From Jeotgalicoccus sp. (lineage in GTDB: Bacteria; Bacillota; Bacilli; Staphylococcales; Salinicoccaceae): a stretch of 40,468 bases of DNA. Below the pieces are notes generated by a model that worked only from the letters and a program-made list of their open reading frames with translations, was not told where the DNA came from and did no database searches. Made by a program: the position numbers and the translations under genes. Within the stretch, counting starts at the first letter, position 1. Every line of letters starts with the position of its first letter. Positions 1 through 8,717 of this stretch are shown one piece after another. Location: contig DONT01000007.1 in NCBI GenBank assembly GCA_003513765.1, forward strand, positions 1-40,468, in the 5' to 3' direction.

Positions 1-38
1 AGCGTCTCATTGCGGAGCAAACGTCCAAATCATGAATT

Positions 39-1016
39 TCATGATTGAATTTTATCCTTATACCGCTGATTATGTTTTATTTCTGCAATCATTTCCTCCC
101 AATGATAATATTTAAAAGTATATGTCGTCTTTTTGCCCATCAAATTAATATGACAATGCTTTTTAAGAAAACGATAAACCCCATCTTCTGAAATTTGATA
201 ATCAATTAAGTGCAGCATCGACTGTTTAGTTATCGGCTGATTGTAAAACAGAAATTTATGATCGCTCATCGCGCGGAGCAGATGTGTTTCGTTGCTTTCG
301 ATACTTCCGCACGATGCACATGTATATTGGAAACGTCCTTTTATCAATTCGAAACTTCCACATTCACCACAGTATAGGCCACGCTGCAATCTTGAAATGT
401 CCGCTTCTTCTTCAAAATAAGGATTTTCTGCTATCGCGTTTTTAATGTGTCTCACAATTCTTTTAGCTTTGTCACCGATACCGTCGTCTTTAAATTGCCT
501 GAAGTAGTTTCTCAACTGGTTTCGCATCACTGTTTCGCTCCAAATATAATCGCTTTCGGTCGTTAATCTGAAATCATCTCCCATAAATATTACAGCGCCT
601 TCCACATTGAAATGTAAGCCCGCCTCATCTCTCAGCTGAATAATTTTGCCTTTGGCACGACTCAGCTGGATATGTGCATTATCTTTCAACTGCTTACCAT
701 TACGATACCAGACGTTATTTTCATATATGTAATCTCCCGAATAGTTTTTTATTTCATTAACGACTACACGGTCAATGCTGATAACAATACTGTCAAACTG
801 AGTAATCGACTTTCCTGCTTTTAAATGAAGATCTCTTAAAATATAGACATTCTCATGACCAACTTCATCGAATATTTTATCGTACAGGCATTCACCGTCA
901 AAACCTTTCTCAATATTATACAAATTACGTTTCTCTTCAAAATATAATTCCGTTCTCTTTTCAAGCGCTTTATAATATAAAAATTCCGGTGACATCAGAC
1001 GTTTATTTAAAAACAT
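39..1016 (-). CDS. NERD domain protein with C-terminal zinc ribbon
   Basis: 325 aa. Residues about 38-145 form a NERD (nuclease-related) domain, a PD-(D/E)XK-like fold: GFDGE at 38-42, QFD at 73-75 and NEIK at 87-90 supply the expected acidic and lysine positions. Residues 216-236 carry two CxxC pairs (C216, C219, C233, C236) that should bind one zinc. The C-terminal 85 residues match nothing I recognise. There is no signal peptide or membrane segment, so it is probably cytoplasmic. The start is supported by AGGAGG seven bases before the ATG. It lies downstream of the lysS terminator and is probably its own transcription unit. NERD proteins occur on plasmids and chromosomes and few have been characterised; nuclease activity is inferred from the fold only. 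Confidence 0.8.
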   Translation of the reverse strand: MFLNKRLMSPEFLYYKALEKRTELYFEEKRNLYNIEKGFDGECLYDKIFDEVGHENVYILRDLHLKAGKSITQFDSIVISIDRVVVNEIKNYSGDYIYENNVWYRNGKQLKDNAHIQLSRAKGKIIQLRDEAGLHFNVEGAVIFMGDDFRLTTESDYIWSETVMRNQLRNYFRQFKDDGIGDKAKRIVRHIKNAIAENPYFEEEADISRLQRGLYCGECGSFELIKGRFQYTCASCGSIESNETHLLRAMSDHKFLFYNQPITKQSMLHLIDYQISEDGVYRFLKKHCHINLMGKKTTYTFKYYHWEEMIAEIKHNQRYKDKIQS

Positions 1017-1030
1017 TCCATCTCCTCCTA

Positions 1031-1048
1031 GAATAATCTTTCTTATTC
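1031..1048 (-). repeat. Short inverted repeat just upstream of the NERD gene's ribosome binding site
   Basis: GAATAA and TTATTC arms of six bases around a six-base centre, ending one base before the AGGAGG of the NERD gene. It could be a small operator or a weak RNA hairpin; AT-rich repeats this short also arise by chance. Confidence 0.3.
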
Positions 1049-1172
1049 TATATAATAGTCGAAAATATCGGTTTTATTTCAAATAATTTACTTAAACACC
1101 AAAATAACAAAACTGAGTCACTTTCAGCCACAACCTCTTTACTTTTTCCTTTTTATGTAAGGTTTTTATCAC

Positions 1173-1208
1173 AAAAAAACACCGCTCTCCCCTAAAGGAT
1201 CGCGGTGT
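1173..1208 (-). terminator. Rho-independent terminator of lysS
   Basis: Seven-base perfect stem (ACACCGC / GCGGTGT) around a 16-base loop, followed on the minus strand by a run of seven T. It starts about 10 bases after the lysS stop codon and ends the folP-folB-folK-lysS unit. Confidence 0.9.
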
Positions 1209-1217
1209 CTCCATATA

Positions 1218-2705
1218 TTATCTTTCACGCATTGATGGGAATAATAATACGTCTCTGATTGATGCTGAATCTGTCAATAACATTACCAGGCGGTCAATAC
1301 CAATGCCGAGTCCGCCTGTTGGCGGCAGGCCGTATTCCATTGCTTCAAGATAGTCTTCGTCCATCTCGTGTGCTTCGTCGTTACCTGCATCACGTTCTGC
1401 GACCTGTGATTCAAAGCGTTCTCTCTGATCGATTGGGTCGTTAAGTTCTGTAAATGCGTTCGCGTGTTCGCGGCGCACGATAAACAGCTCGAAACGGTCA
1501 GTGAAGCGCGGGTCTTCATCGTTTTTCTTAGCCAGCGGCGAGATTTCAACCGGGTGACCGTAAACGAAGGTCGGCTGCACTAATTCTTCTTCGACTTTCT
1601 GTTCGAAGAATTCGTTCAGAATGTGGCCGTAAAGCATGTTGTCATTAATTTCTACGTTATGTTCTTTCGCTGCAGCTCTCGCTTCTTCAACTGTTGTAAT
1701 ATCGTAGAAGTTTACGCCTGTAAATTCATTGACGATATCAACCATGTGCACGCGTTTCCACTCAGGTGTTAAGTCAATTTCTTCACCGTTGTACGTCACT
1801 TTCATCGTGCCGTTTACTTTCTCAGCGATATAAGCGACCATTTCCTCAGTGAGTTTCATAATGTCTTTGTAGTCAGCGTATGCTTCGTATAATTCCATCA
1901 TCGTAAACTCAGGGTTGTGGCGTGTAGAAACGCCTTCGTTTCTAAATACGCGGCCGATTTCATAGACTTTTTCAATACCGCCGATAACGAGGCGTTTCAA
2001 GTGTAATTCTAAGGCAATACGCATGAATAAATCTCTATCCAGCGCGTTATGGTGAGTGATGAATGGACGTGCCTGAGCACCGCCTGCGATTGAATGCATC
2101 ATCGGTGTTTCCACTTCCAGGAAACCGATGCTGTCCAGGTAGTTGCGCATTTCCTGAATGATTCTGCTGCGTTTGATAAATGTCTCTCTCGATTCTTTAC
2201 TTGTAATCAGATCCAGGTAACGTTTACGGTAGCGTTCTTCAACGTCTTTCAAGCCGTGATATTTATCCGGCAGCGGACGAAGTGCTTTCGTAAGCAGCGT
2301 AAATTCAGTCGGCTTAACAGACAGTTCTCCCGTATTTGTTTTAAACATCGGACCTTTAATTCCAACGAAATCACCCAGGTCTGTCTGGTTCCACACTTCA
2401 AATGCTTCATCGCCGATCTGGTCTTTTCTAACGTAAATCTGAATCTGGCCAGTAATGTCCTGGATGTGGGCAAAACCTGCTTTACCTTTACCGCGTTTAG
2501 TCATAATACGGCCGGCAATTGCTGTTACCGTTTCATTTTCTTTTTCTGCAAGTTCTTCTTTTGAAAACTCATCCCATTCAGCACTTAGTTCTTCTGTATA
2601 TGCCAAACGTTCGAATCGTTTACCAAACGGATCCATCCCCTGGTCTCTCAGGTGCTGCATTTTCTCGCGGCGGACAGCTAACTGGTCATTAAGTTCTTCA
2701 CTCAC
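1218..2705 (-). CDS. lysS: Lysine--tRNA ligase (class II)
   Basis: Charges tRNA-Lys with lysine using ATP in the cytoplasm. 495 aa, the usual length. An OB-fold anticodon-binding domain spans about 62-138. The class II catalytic core follows, with motif 1 near 185-202 (FLEVETPMM), motif 2 from FRNEG at 254-258, and motif 3 as GIGIDR at 467-472. The start is GTG, supported by AGGAG nine bases upstream; no nearby in-frame ATG fits better. It follows folK by about 48 bases and ends in a strong terminator. A fol gene cluster followed by lysS is the order found in staphylococci and bacilli. Confidence 0.98.
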   Translation of the reverse strand: MSEELNDQLAVRREKMQHLRDQGMDPFGKRFERLAYTEELSAEWDEFSKEELAEKENETVTAIAGRIMTKRGKGKAGFAHIQDITGQIQIYVRKDQIGDEAFEVWNQTDLGDFVGIKGPMFKTNTGELSVKPTEFTLLTKALRPLPDKYHGLKDVEERYRKRYLDLITSKESRETFIKRSRIIQEMRNYLDSIGFLEVETPMMHSIAGGAQARPFITHHNALDRDLFMRIALELHLKRLVIGGIEKVYEIGRVFRNEGVSTRHNPEFTMMELYEAYADYKDIMKLTEEMVAYIAEKVNGTMKVTYNGEEIDLTPEWKRVHMVDIVNEFTGVNFYDITTVEEARAAAKEHNVEINDNMLYGHILNEFFEQKVEEELVQPTFVYGHPVEISPLAKKNDEDPRFTDRFELFIVRREHANAFTELNDPIDQRERFESQVAERDAGNDEAHEMDEDYLEAMEYGLPPTGGLGIGIDRLVMLLTDSASIRDVLLFPSMRER

Positions 2706-2753
2706 TATACTCCACTCCTATATATATGTTGTAATATTATATTTATATTAAAG

Positions 2754-3230
2754 TCACTCGCCTGACTGACTTTTATCTAACTGCTCTTTGATTTTTTCTA
2801 CTGTCATGTGCAGTGACGGATGTTCTCTTTTCGGTGCAATTTCATTAAGCGGATCGATAACAAATGAACGCAGGTGCATTTCCGGATGCGGTACTTTTAA
2901 GTCAGTTAACTGCAGCTCCAGATCTTCGTACAGCAGTACATCGATATCGATGCTTCTCGGACCCCACACTTCAGTTCTGACACGTCCGAGCTCATGTTCA
3001 ACACCGAGCACCGTTTCCAGTAAATCAAGCGGTGTTAAGTTCGTATCCACTTCTATCGCCATATTCATAAAGTCAGGCTGATCTGTTTTACCATACGGTT
3101 TTGTTTCATACTGCGATGAAATTTTCGTCACTTCTATACCCGCTACTTCGGATAATTTAGCAATTGCATTTTTTAAGCTGTCTTCTCTGTCGCCGATATT
3201 GCTTCCGAGTCCGAGATAAGCTATTGCCAT
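2754..3230 (-). CDS. folK: 2-amino-4-hydroxy-6-hydroxymethyldihydropteridine pyrophosphokinase
   Basis: HPPK transfers pyrophosphate from ATP to 6-hydroxymethyl-dihydropterin in folate synthesis. 158 aa, typical length. Visible family features are the N-terminal LGLGSNIGDR (6-15) and the GPRSIDIDVLLY signature (90-101) with the two magnesium-binding aspartates at 95 and 97. Its start overlaps the end of folB by ten bases, so the two are probably translationally coupled. The product feeds folP, encoded two genes upstream. Confidence 0.97.
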   Translation of the reverse strand: MAIAYLGLGSNIGDREDSLKNAIAKLSEVAGIEVTKISSQYETKPYGKTDQPDFMNMAIEVDTNLTPLDLLETVLGVEHELGRVRTEVWGPRSIDIDVLLYEDLELQLTDLKVPHPEMHLRSFVIDPLNEIAPKREHPSLHMTVEKIKEQLDKSQSGE

Positions 3231-3595
3231 GATGTTTCCCGCTTTCCGTGCAGCGTGATTGCTACGCTGTCATAATTTCCATCTATTGGTGGATTAGGTT
3301 TAGTAATAGTTGTTTCTACCTCTATTATTTTATCATACCGGTCAAATAATACCGCATTGATTTTTCCCGCCAGCCGCTCGATTAAACTTACCGGTTCGCC
3401 TTTAACAATCTCTTCTACCAGATTATATACTTCACCGTAGTGTACAGTTTCCGACAAATCATCTGTTTTTGATGCGTTCGTTAAATCAACGTGCAGCACA
3501 AGATCGGTAATAAAATACTGGCCAAGTACACGTTCTTCCTGTATCGCACCGTGATACGCGTACGTTTTTATTCCGTTAATATGAATTTTATCCAT
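3221..3595 (-). CDS. folB: Dihydroneopterin aldolase
   Basis: Splits 7,8-dihydroneopterin to 6-hydroxymethyl-dihydropterin and glycolaldehyde in folate synthesis. 124 aa from the ATG chosen here. YHGAIQEE (14-21) and TVHYGEVY (50-57) are typical of the family, and a C-terminal TKPNPP segment carries the likely catalytic lysine. A GTG three codons upstream is in frame but lies inside the AAGGTGA ribosome binding site, so the ATG is the better start. The gene overlaps folP by a few bases and folK by ten, in a compact folP-folB-folK operon. Confidence 0.95.
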   Translation of the reverse strand: MDKIHINGIKTYAYHGAIQEERVLGQYFITDLVLHVDLTNASKTDDLSETVHYGEVYNLVEEIVKGEPVSLIERLAGKINAVLFDRYDKIIEVETTITKPNPPIDGNYDSVAITLHGKRETSWQ

Positions 3596-4382
3596 TAAGT
3601 TCACCTTTTAATTTCATATAGACATCTGCTGCCTGACGGTTCATTTTCACATTGTGAACTCTGACCGCTTTAACGCCTGCTTCAATTCCTATAATTGTCG
3701 TTGCAAGCGTACCCGCATCACGGTCGTCAGCATCAGTTTCTCCGCCGATCAGTTCTTTAACCATGCGCTTTCTGCTCGTTGCCAGGAGTACCGGATATCC
3801 TTCAGCTGTAAGCTGATCAAGATTTTGCATCACTTCTATTTCTTCTTCTCTTGATTTAACAAAACCGATGCCCGGATCCAGCCAGATATTCTCTTTTTTA
3901 ACACCGTATTTTAACGCGAGCTCAGCTGACTCTTTCAGCTCTCTGATCATATCTTTTGTGACGTTTTCATAGGTGCTGTGATCATTATTGTGCATTAAGA
4001 AAATCGGCGCATCAAATTCCGCAACTACATCCAGTATTTTTTCATCATAAATACCGCGCCACTGATCGTTAATCATCGTCGCTCCAGCTTCCAATACCGC
4101 ACGTGCAACTTCACTTCTGAATGTATCAACTGAAATATCTGCGGTTACACCCGCTTCTCTTATAGCTTTTACTACAGGTACTGTACGTTCGATTTCCGTC
4201 TCAGCAGTAATTTCAGTATATCCCGGACGCGTTGAATAGCCGCCGACATCAATAATATCCACACCCTCTTCAACCATACTGAGCGCGCGCTTAACTGCCG
4301 CCTCTACCGAGTTGTATTTACCGCCGTCGCTGAATGAATCCGGCGTAGTGTTTAAAATGCCCATTACTTTCAGTCTTTCCAT
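3588..4382 (-). CDS. folP: Dihydropteroate synthase
   Basis: Condenses 6-hydroxymethyl-dihydropterin pyrophosphate with p-aminobenzoate; it is the sulfonamide target. 264 aa. GILNTTPDSFSDGG (8-21) is the pterin-site signature. SVDTF, the DPGIGF loop and the ATSRKRM segment follow in the expected TIM-barrel order. The start ATG has a modest AGAGGT site. It is the first gene of the folate operon: a cysK terminator lies upstream and an extended -10 promoter (TGTTATAAT) sits about 40 bases before the start. It overlaps folB. Confidence 0.97.
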   Translation of the reverse strand: MERLKVMGILNTTPDSFSDGGKYNSVEAAVKRALSMVEEGVDIIDVGGYSTRPGYTEITAETEIERTVPVVKAIREAGVTADISVDTFRSEVARAVLEAGATMINDQWRGIYDEKILDVVAEFDAPIFLMHNNDHSTYENVTKDMIRELKESAELALKYGVKKENIWLDPGIGFVKSREEEIEVMQNLDQLTAEGYPVLLATSRKRMVKELIGGETDADDRDAGTLATTIIGIEAGVKAVRVHNVKMNRQAADVYMKLKGELNG

Positions 4383-4421
4383 TAAAATCTACCTCTGCTT
4401 TTACATAAATTGAATAGTCAT

Positions 4422-4430
4422 ATTATAACA
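4422..4430 (-). promoter_or_regulatory. Extended -10 promoter for the folP-folB-folK-lysS operon
   Basis: The minus strand reads TGTTATAAT, a perfect TATAAT with the TG extension, between the cysK terminator and folP. No convincing -35 hexamer is visible 17 bases upstream, which the extended -10 may compensate for. Confidence 0.55.
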
Positions 4431-4485
4431 TGTTTAAAGATGATTACTCCCCCAAATACTGCCGTTTTGAAATAATCAGAACGCC

Positions 4486-4518
4486 AAAAAACTCCGCCTG
4501 CATCACAGACGGAGTTTT
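4486..4518 (-). terminator. Rho-independent terminator of cysK
   Basis: A stem of about 13 bp with one G-U pair (AAAACTCCG.CTG arms) and a five-base loop, followed by a T run on the minus strand. It lies about 12 bases past the cysK stop codon. Confidence 0.92.
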
Positions 4519-4529
4519 CCCTATTTTAA

Positions 4530-5465
4530 TTAGTCTTCAAAATTAAATAATGGTGTTGATAAATATCTTTCACCGTTTGAAGGAAGTATAACAACGACAT
4601 TTTTGCCTTTGCCGAGATCTTTTGCAACTTTAAGACCTGCTTTAACTGCAGCTCCTGAAGAAATACCCCCGAGGATACCTTCTTGTTTCGCCAGTTCTCT
4701 TGCAGTGTCCATTGATTCTTCATTTTCAATCGTAATGATTTCATCATAAATGTCAGTGTTTAGTGTTTTAGGAACAAATCCTGCGCCGATACCCTGGATT
4801 TTATGCGGACCAGGTTCTTTCCCGCTTAAGATCGCTGAATCCGTCGGTTCAACCGCAACAACTTTCACATTATCAAAGTTTTCTTTTAAGACTTTACCAG
4901 CACCGCTGATTGTTCCGCCTGTGCCGATACCTGAGATGAATGCATCGATCGCAAAGCCTGCTGAATTCGCCTGTTCAACTAGCTCTTTACCAGTTGTTTT
5001 AGCATGAATTTCAGGGTTTGCCGGGTTCTCAAACTGCTGAGGCATGAAGTATTTATCTTTCTCAGCAAGTTCAGTTGCTTTTTTAATTGCACCTTTCATA
5101 CCGTCTGCACCAGGAGTCAGAACAAGTTCTGCACCATATGCACGCAGTAAGTTGCGGCGCTCTTTACTCATCGTATCAGGCATTACTAAAATTGCTTTAT
5201 AACCTTTTGAAGCTGCTACCATCGCAAGACCGATTCCTGTGTTACCACTTGTCGGTTCCACGATTGTCGTGCCGGCTGTTAATTCACCTGACGCTTCCGC
5301 TGCTTCAATCATTGCTAATGCAATACGGTCTTTAACCGAGCTGCCCGGGTTCATAAATTCTAATTTTACATAAACGTCCGCGCTGTTCTCATCAGTTAAC
5401 TGGTTTAATTTTACTAATGGCGTGTTGCCGATTGCTTCTGAAATGTTGTTGAATACGTTGCTCAC
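4530..5465 (-). CDS. cysK: Cysteine synthase (O-acetylserine sulfhydrylase)
   Basis: PLP enzyme making cysteine from O-acetylserine and sulfide. 311 aa, typical. The PLP lysine is K45 in GSSVKDR, the substrate-binding TSGNTG loop is at 72-77, and a glycine-rich GIGTGGT phosphate-binding loop sits near 175-182. The start is GTG with AGGAG nine bases upstream. It has its own promoter (TTGAAA, 17 bp, TATATT with a TGG extension) and terminator. A perfect 25-base palindrome begins at the -10, so it is probably repressed when cysteine is plentiful; CymR is the regulator known for cysK in Bacillus and Staphylococcus, but I cannot assign this site to it. Confidence 0.97.
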   Translation of the reverse strand: MSNVFNNISEAIGNTPLVKLNQLTDENSADVYVKLEFMNPGSSVKDRIALAMIEAAEASGELTAGTTIVEPTSGNTGIGLAMVAASKGYKAILVMPDTMSKERRNLLRAYGAELVLTPGADGMKGAIKKATELAEKDKYFMPQQFENPANPEIHAKTTGKELVEQANSAGFAIDAFISGIGTGGTISGAGKVLKENFDNVKVVAVEPTDSAILSGKEPGPHKIQGIGAGFVPKTLNTDIYDEIITIENEESMDTARELAKQEGILGGISSGAAVKAGLKVAKDLGKGKNVVVILPSNGERYLSTPLFNFED

Positions 5466-5478
5466 AATTAAACACTCC

Positions 5479-5503
5479 TATTCATAGTTAATAACTATGA
5501 ATA
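5479..5503 (-). promoter_or_regulatory. Palindromic operator overlapping the cysK transcription start
   Basis: Two perfect 12-base arms (TATTCATAGTTA and its reverse complement) separated by one base. It runs from the last base of the -10 hexamer across the expected transcription start to the ribosome binding site, a typical repressor position. The one-base centre suits DNA binding by a dimer better than an RNA hairpin. The protein is unknown; CymR is a candidate from its role only. Confidence 0.7.
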
Positions 5504-5531
5504 ATATACCATTAAAATGCTGTTTTTTCAA
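5503..5531 (-). promoter_or_regulatory. Sigma-A promoter of cysK
   Basis: TTGAAA, a 17-base spacer and TATATT with a TGG extension just before the -10. It lies between hslO and cysK and abuts the palindrome that follows. Confidence 0.8.
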
Positions 5532-5535
5532 ATAT

Positions 5536-6408
5536 TTAGTGTGTAATCAGTTCCTGTAATTCTTCTTTCGTAATCCATTCTTTGTTGCGGCAGAAATGGC
5601 AATCCGCTTCCGCTCCGCCGTCTTCTTTAATCATCGTCATAATATCTTGTGGATCCAGCGCACTGATTGCATTGATGAAGCGTTCTTTTGAACAGTTACA
5701 TTCGAAGCTGACAGGCATGTTATCAAGTGATCTCCAGTTTTCTGCACCAAGTGCTTCATCGATCACCTGTTCAGGCGATAAACCTTTCGCAAGCAGCTTA
5801 GATACCGGCGTCATTGTTTTCGCACGTTCATTCAGCCATTCAATTGTTTCATCGCTTGCTGACGGCAATACCTGGATAACGAATCCGCCAGCAGCCTGTA
5901 TTGTATTATCAGGATTTACTAAAACACCAAGTGCTACGATTGATGGCACCTGCTCACTTGCATAGAAATAGTAAGAAAAGTCTTCTCCAAGTTCTCCTGA
6001 AATTAGTTCAACAGAACCGACAAAATTATCCTTTAAGCCGATATCTTTCGCTACACGCAGATATCCGTCTGTACCGACAGCGCGTCTCACGTCAAGTTTA
6101 CCGTGGTCGTTTAAATCAAAGTGCACTTCCGGATTGCCGAGGTAGCCTCTGACTTTTCCGTGTGCGTCACTGTCGACAACGATGGCACCAACCGGTCCGC
6201 CGCCTTCGATTGTAATCGTCGCTTTGTCATCACCTTTAAGCATTGCGCCCATTATTACACCCGCGCTCATCGAGCGTCCAAGTGCCGCAGATGCTGTCGG
6301 TAATGAACCGTGACGGCGTACTGCTTCATTTATAGTTTCTGTTGTATCAACAGCAAATATTCTTACCTCATCGTTAAGGCCTAAACCTCTAATTAAATAA
6401 TCACTCAT
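5536..6408 (-). CDS. hslO: Hsp33 redox-regulated chaperonin
   Basis: A cytoplasmic holdase chaperone switched on by oxidation of a zinc centre. 290 aa from the ATG chosen here. The four zinc cysteines are all present as C237-x-C239 and C270-x-x-C273. The N-terminal domain has typical KLDVRRAVGTDGYLRV-like and SGELGEDFSYYF segments. An upstream in-frame ATG at 6423 falls within the GGAGGG ribosome binding site, so the second ATG, seven bases after it, is preferred. The gene follows the ftsH terminator and has a good promoter of its own. ftsH-hslO-cysK is a conserved order in Bacillales. No terminator is visible before cysK. Confidence 0.97.
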   Translation of the reverse strand: MSDYLIRGLGLNDEVRIFAVDTTETINEAVRRHGSLPTASAALGRSMSAGVIMGAMLKGDDKATITIEGGGPVGAIVVDSDAHGKVRGYLGNPEVHFDLNDHGKLDVRRAVGTDGYLRVAKDIGLKDNFVGSVELISGELGEDFSYYFYASEQVPSIVALGVLVNPDNTIQAAGGFVIQVLPSASDETIEWLNERAKTMTPVSKLLAKGLSPEQVIDEALGAENWRSLDNMPVSFECNCSKERFINAISALDPQDIMTMIKEDGGAEADCHFCRNKEWITKEELQELITH

Positions 6409-6471
6409 TCTATATCCCTCCATACGGAAATTCTTTTCATTTTATATAATAAACTATGTTCACTATCATGC

Positions 6472-6500
6472 ATAATAGATCATACGTCAAAGATAGTCAA
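6472..6500 (-). promoter_or_regulatory. Sigma-A promoter of hslO
   Basis: TTGACT, exactly 17 bases, then TATTAT on the minus strand, directly after the ftsH terminator and about 65 bases before the hslO start. Confidence 0.8.
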
Positions 6501-6517
6501 TTTCATTGCCTGCCTCA

Positions 6518-6544
6518 TAAAAAAAGCTGCCTTAAAAGGCAGCT
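6518..6544 (-). terminator. Rho-independent terminator of ftsH
   Basis: A perfect nine-base stem (AGCTGCCTT / AAGGCAGCT) with a tiny loop, followed by seven T on the minus strand, eight bases after the ftsH stop codon. Confidence 0.93.
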
Positions 6545-6551
6545 AAGTTTT

Positions 6552-8645
6552 CTATCTGTTGTTCTGTTCCTCGTTATTTCTATCGACTGGACGATTGTCT
6601 TCAGCATCAGTTTCCGGTTTTGGCGGTTCCACCATTTCCGGACGTTCTTCAGGCTGTTCTTCCTGACTGTTTTGTTCATCAGCATCTTCACTGTCCATTT
6701 TCTCTTTAACTTCCTCATAAGATGCACCAATTTTAGCGTCATCCTTAGAATCGTTTTCGACAGTGATATCTTCTGCCGGTTCGTTATCGAAGTTGCGCTC
6801 CGGTAATTTACCATGGTAGAACAATCCTTCAATCTGCTCTCTGTCGAGTGTTTCAATTTCAAGCAGCGTTTCAGCAATTAAGTTCAGCTGTTCCTGATGT
6901 TCAGTCAGAATCTGACGGCAGCGCTCGTATTGTGTCTTCACAATATTTTGCATTTCCTGGTCAATTTCATAAGCAATGCTGTCCGAATAATTTGCATCAT
7001 TCGACATTTCTTTACCTAAGAATACCTGGCCGTTTGATTCACCGAACTGAATTGGTCCAAGTCTGTCACTCATACCGTATTCAGTTACCATGCTGCGTGC
7101 GATGCCTGTCGTTCTTTGGAAGTCGTTATGTGCACCTGTAGAAACTTCACCAAATGTAATTTCTTCAGAAACACGTCCGCCGAGAAGTCCGACAATCTTG
7201 TCTTCAAGTTCAGGCTTAGTCATAAAGTAACGGTCTTCTTTAGGAAGCATTACCGCATAACCGCCGGCTTGTCCGCGAGGCACAATAGTAACTTTGTGCA
7301 CTGTCTCTGCATCATCCAGCACCATACCGATAACAGTATGACCCGCTTCGTGATACGCGACAATATTACGTTCTTTCTTGCTCATGACACGGCTCTTCTT
7401 AGCTGGCCCTGCAATAACACGGTCTGACGCTTCGTCGACATCCCGCATATCAATTTTCTTCTTGCCTTCACGCGCAGCAACCAGTGCTGCTTCGTTTAAC
7501 AGGTTCTCAAGATCCGCACCTGAGAATCCAGGTGTACGCTGTGCAATCGCACCAAGGTCGACTGTGTCATCAAGCGGCTTGTTGCGCGCGTGTACTTTAA
7601 GTACCGCTTCACGTCCTTTAACATCCGGACGGCCAACCTGAATCTGTCTATCAAAACGACCCGGACGTAAGAGTGCAGGGTCAAGAATGTCAGGACGGTT
7701 AGTCGCTGCAATCATAATAACCCCTTCGTTCGCTGCAAATCCATCCATCTCAACAAGAAGCTGGTTAAGTGTCTGCTCACGCTCATCGTGACCGCCGCCG
7801 ACACCTGCACCACGCTGACGCCCTACAGCATCAATCTCATCGATGAAGATAATACAAGGCGCATTTTTCTTCGCATTTTCAAACAGGTCACGCACGCGTG
7901 ACGCACCGACACCGACGAACATCTCGACGAAGTCCGAACCACTGATTGAGAAGAACGGTACACCCGCTTCACCTGCAACCGCACGTGCGATAAGAGTTTT
8001 ACCTGTACCAGGAGGACCGACTAACAGTACCCCTTTAGGAATACGGGCACCAATTCTGTCAAATCTCCGCGGATCTTTTAAGAAGTCTACAACTTCCACA
8101 AGTTCTGCTTTTTCTTCATCGGCACCGGCGACATCATCAAATTTCACATTCGATTTATCCTTTTCATGAAGCTTCGCTTTACTCTTGCCGAAGTTCATCA
8201 TTTTACCGCCGCCGCCTCCGCCGCCCTGAGCACGGCTCATAAGGAAGATAAAGAGGAAGAATATAAGTAATAATGGAACGAAAGTCACAAGCATACTTGC
8301 CCATGGACTCGGTTCTTCTTCTGGTGCAACCGTTAATGACAGACCTTCTTGACTGCGGGCTGTATCCGTAATCTGGTCTAAGTCAGATGCACTATTGTAT
8401 GGGACTACAGAAGTAAATGACTCCTGCTCGTCCTGGTCAGCTAAGCGACCTGTAATTAAATAAACGTTATTCTCTGGCTGAATCGTTAATTCAGCAACTT
8501 CTCCGGCCTCAAGCGCGTTTAAGAATTCGTTATACTGCAATTCTTCTTCTGTAGCGCCAGTGCCGTTAAAGCGTTGGAAAATACCAAACATAACAACTGT
8601 TAGAATGGCTATAAGTAATATGTTACGGCCAGTATTTTTCGGCAT
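6552..8645 (-). CDS. ftsH: ATP-dependent zinc metalloprotease FtsH
   Basis: Membrane-anchored AAA+ protease that degrades misfolded membrane proteins and some regulators. 697 aa. Membrane segments lie at about 8-24 and 118-137, around an extracytoplasmic domain. A run of seven glycines (141-147) links to the AAA domain, with Walker A GPPGTGKT at 210-217 and Walker B FIDEID at 267-272. The peptidase zinc motif HEAGH is at 432-436. The last 65 or so residues are a low-complexity acidic and glutamine-rich tail. The start is supported by GGAGG seven bases upstream. It follows hpt by 72 bases and ends in a strong terminator. Confidence 0.98.
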   Translation of the reverse strand: MPKNTGRNILLIAILTVVMFGIFQRFNGTGATEEELQYNEFLNALEAGEVAELTIQPENNVYLITGRLADQDEQESFTSVVPYNSASDLDQITDTARSQEGLSLTVAPEEEPSPWASMLVTFVPLLLIFFLFIFLMSRAQGGGGGGGKMMNFGKSKAKLHEKDKSNVKFDDVAGADEEKAELVEVVDFLKDPRRFDRIGARIPKGVLLVGPPGTGKTLIARAVAGEAGVPFFSISGSDFVEMFVGVGASRVRDLFENAKKNAPCIIFIDEIDAVGRQRGAGVGGGHDEREQTLNQLLVEMDGFAANEGVIMIAATNRPDILDPALLRPGRFDRQIQVGRPDVKGREAVLKVHARNKPLDDTVDLGAIAQRTPGFSGADLENLLNEAALVAAREGKKKIDMRDVDEASDRVIAGPAKKSRVMSKKERNIVAYHEAGHTVIGMVLDDAETVHKVTIVPRGQAGGYAVMLPKEDRYFMTKPELEDKIVGLLGGRVSEEITFGEVSTGAHNDFQRTTGIARSMVTEYGMSDRLGPIQFGESNGQVFLGKEMSNDANYSDSIAYEIDQEMQNIVKTQYERCRQILTEHQEQLNLIAETLLEIETLDREQIEGLFYHGKLPERNFDNEPAEDITVENDSKDDAKIGASYEEVKEKMDSEDADEQNSQEEQPEERPEMVEPPKPETDAEDNRPVDRNNEEQNNR

Positions 8646-8717
8646 CCGTAATCCTCCATTTCTAATGCATTACAAAAAATAGTAACAAAAATTTCCTGTA
8701 ACTTCCACTCATATGAT

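Noticed and set aside
1173..1208. ACACCGCGAT element resembling a T-box antiterminator
   Set aside because: It lies downstream of lysS, and forms a simple terminator stem.
2094..2564. 156-codon plus-strand open frame inside lysS
   Set aside because: Antisense to a highly conserved gene, with shadow-like composition and no ribosome site.
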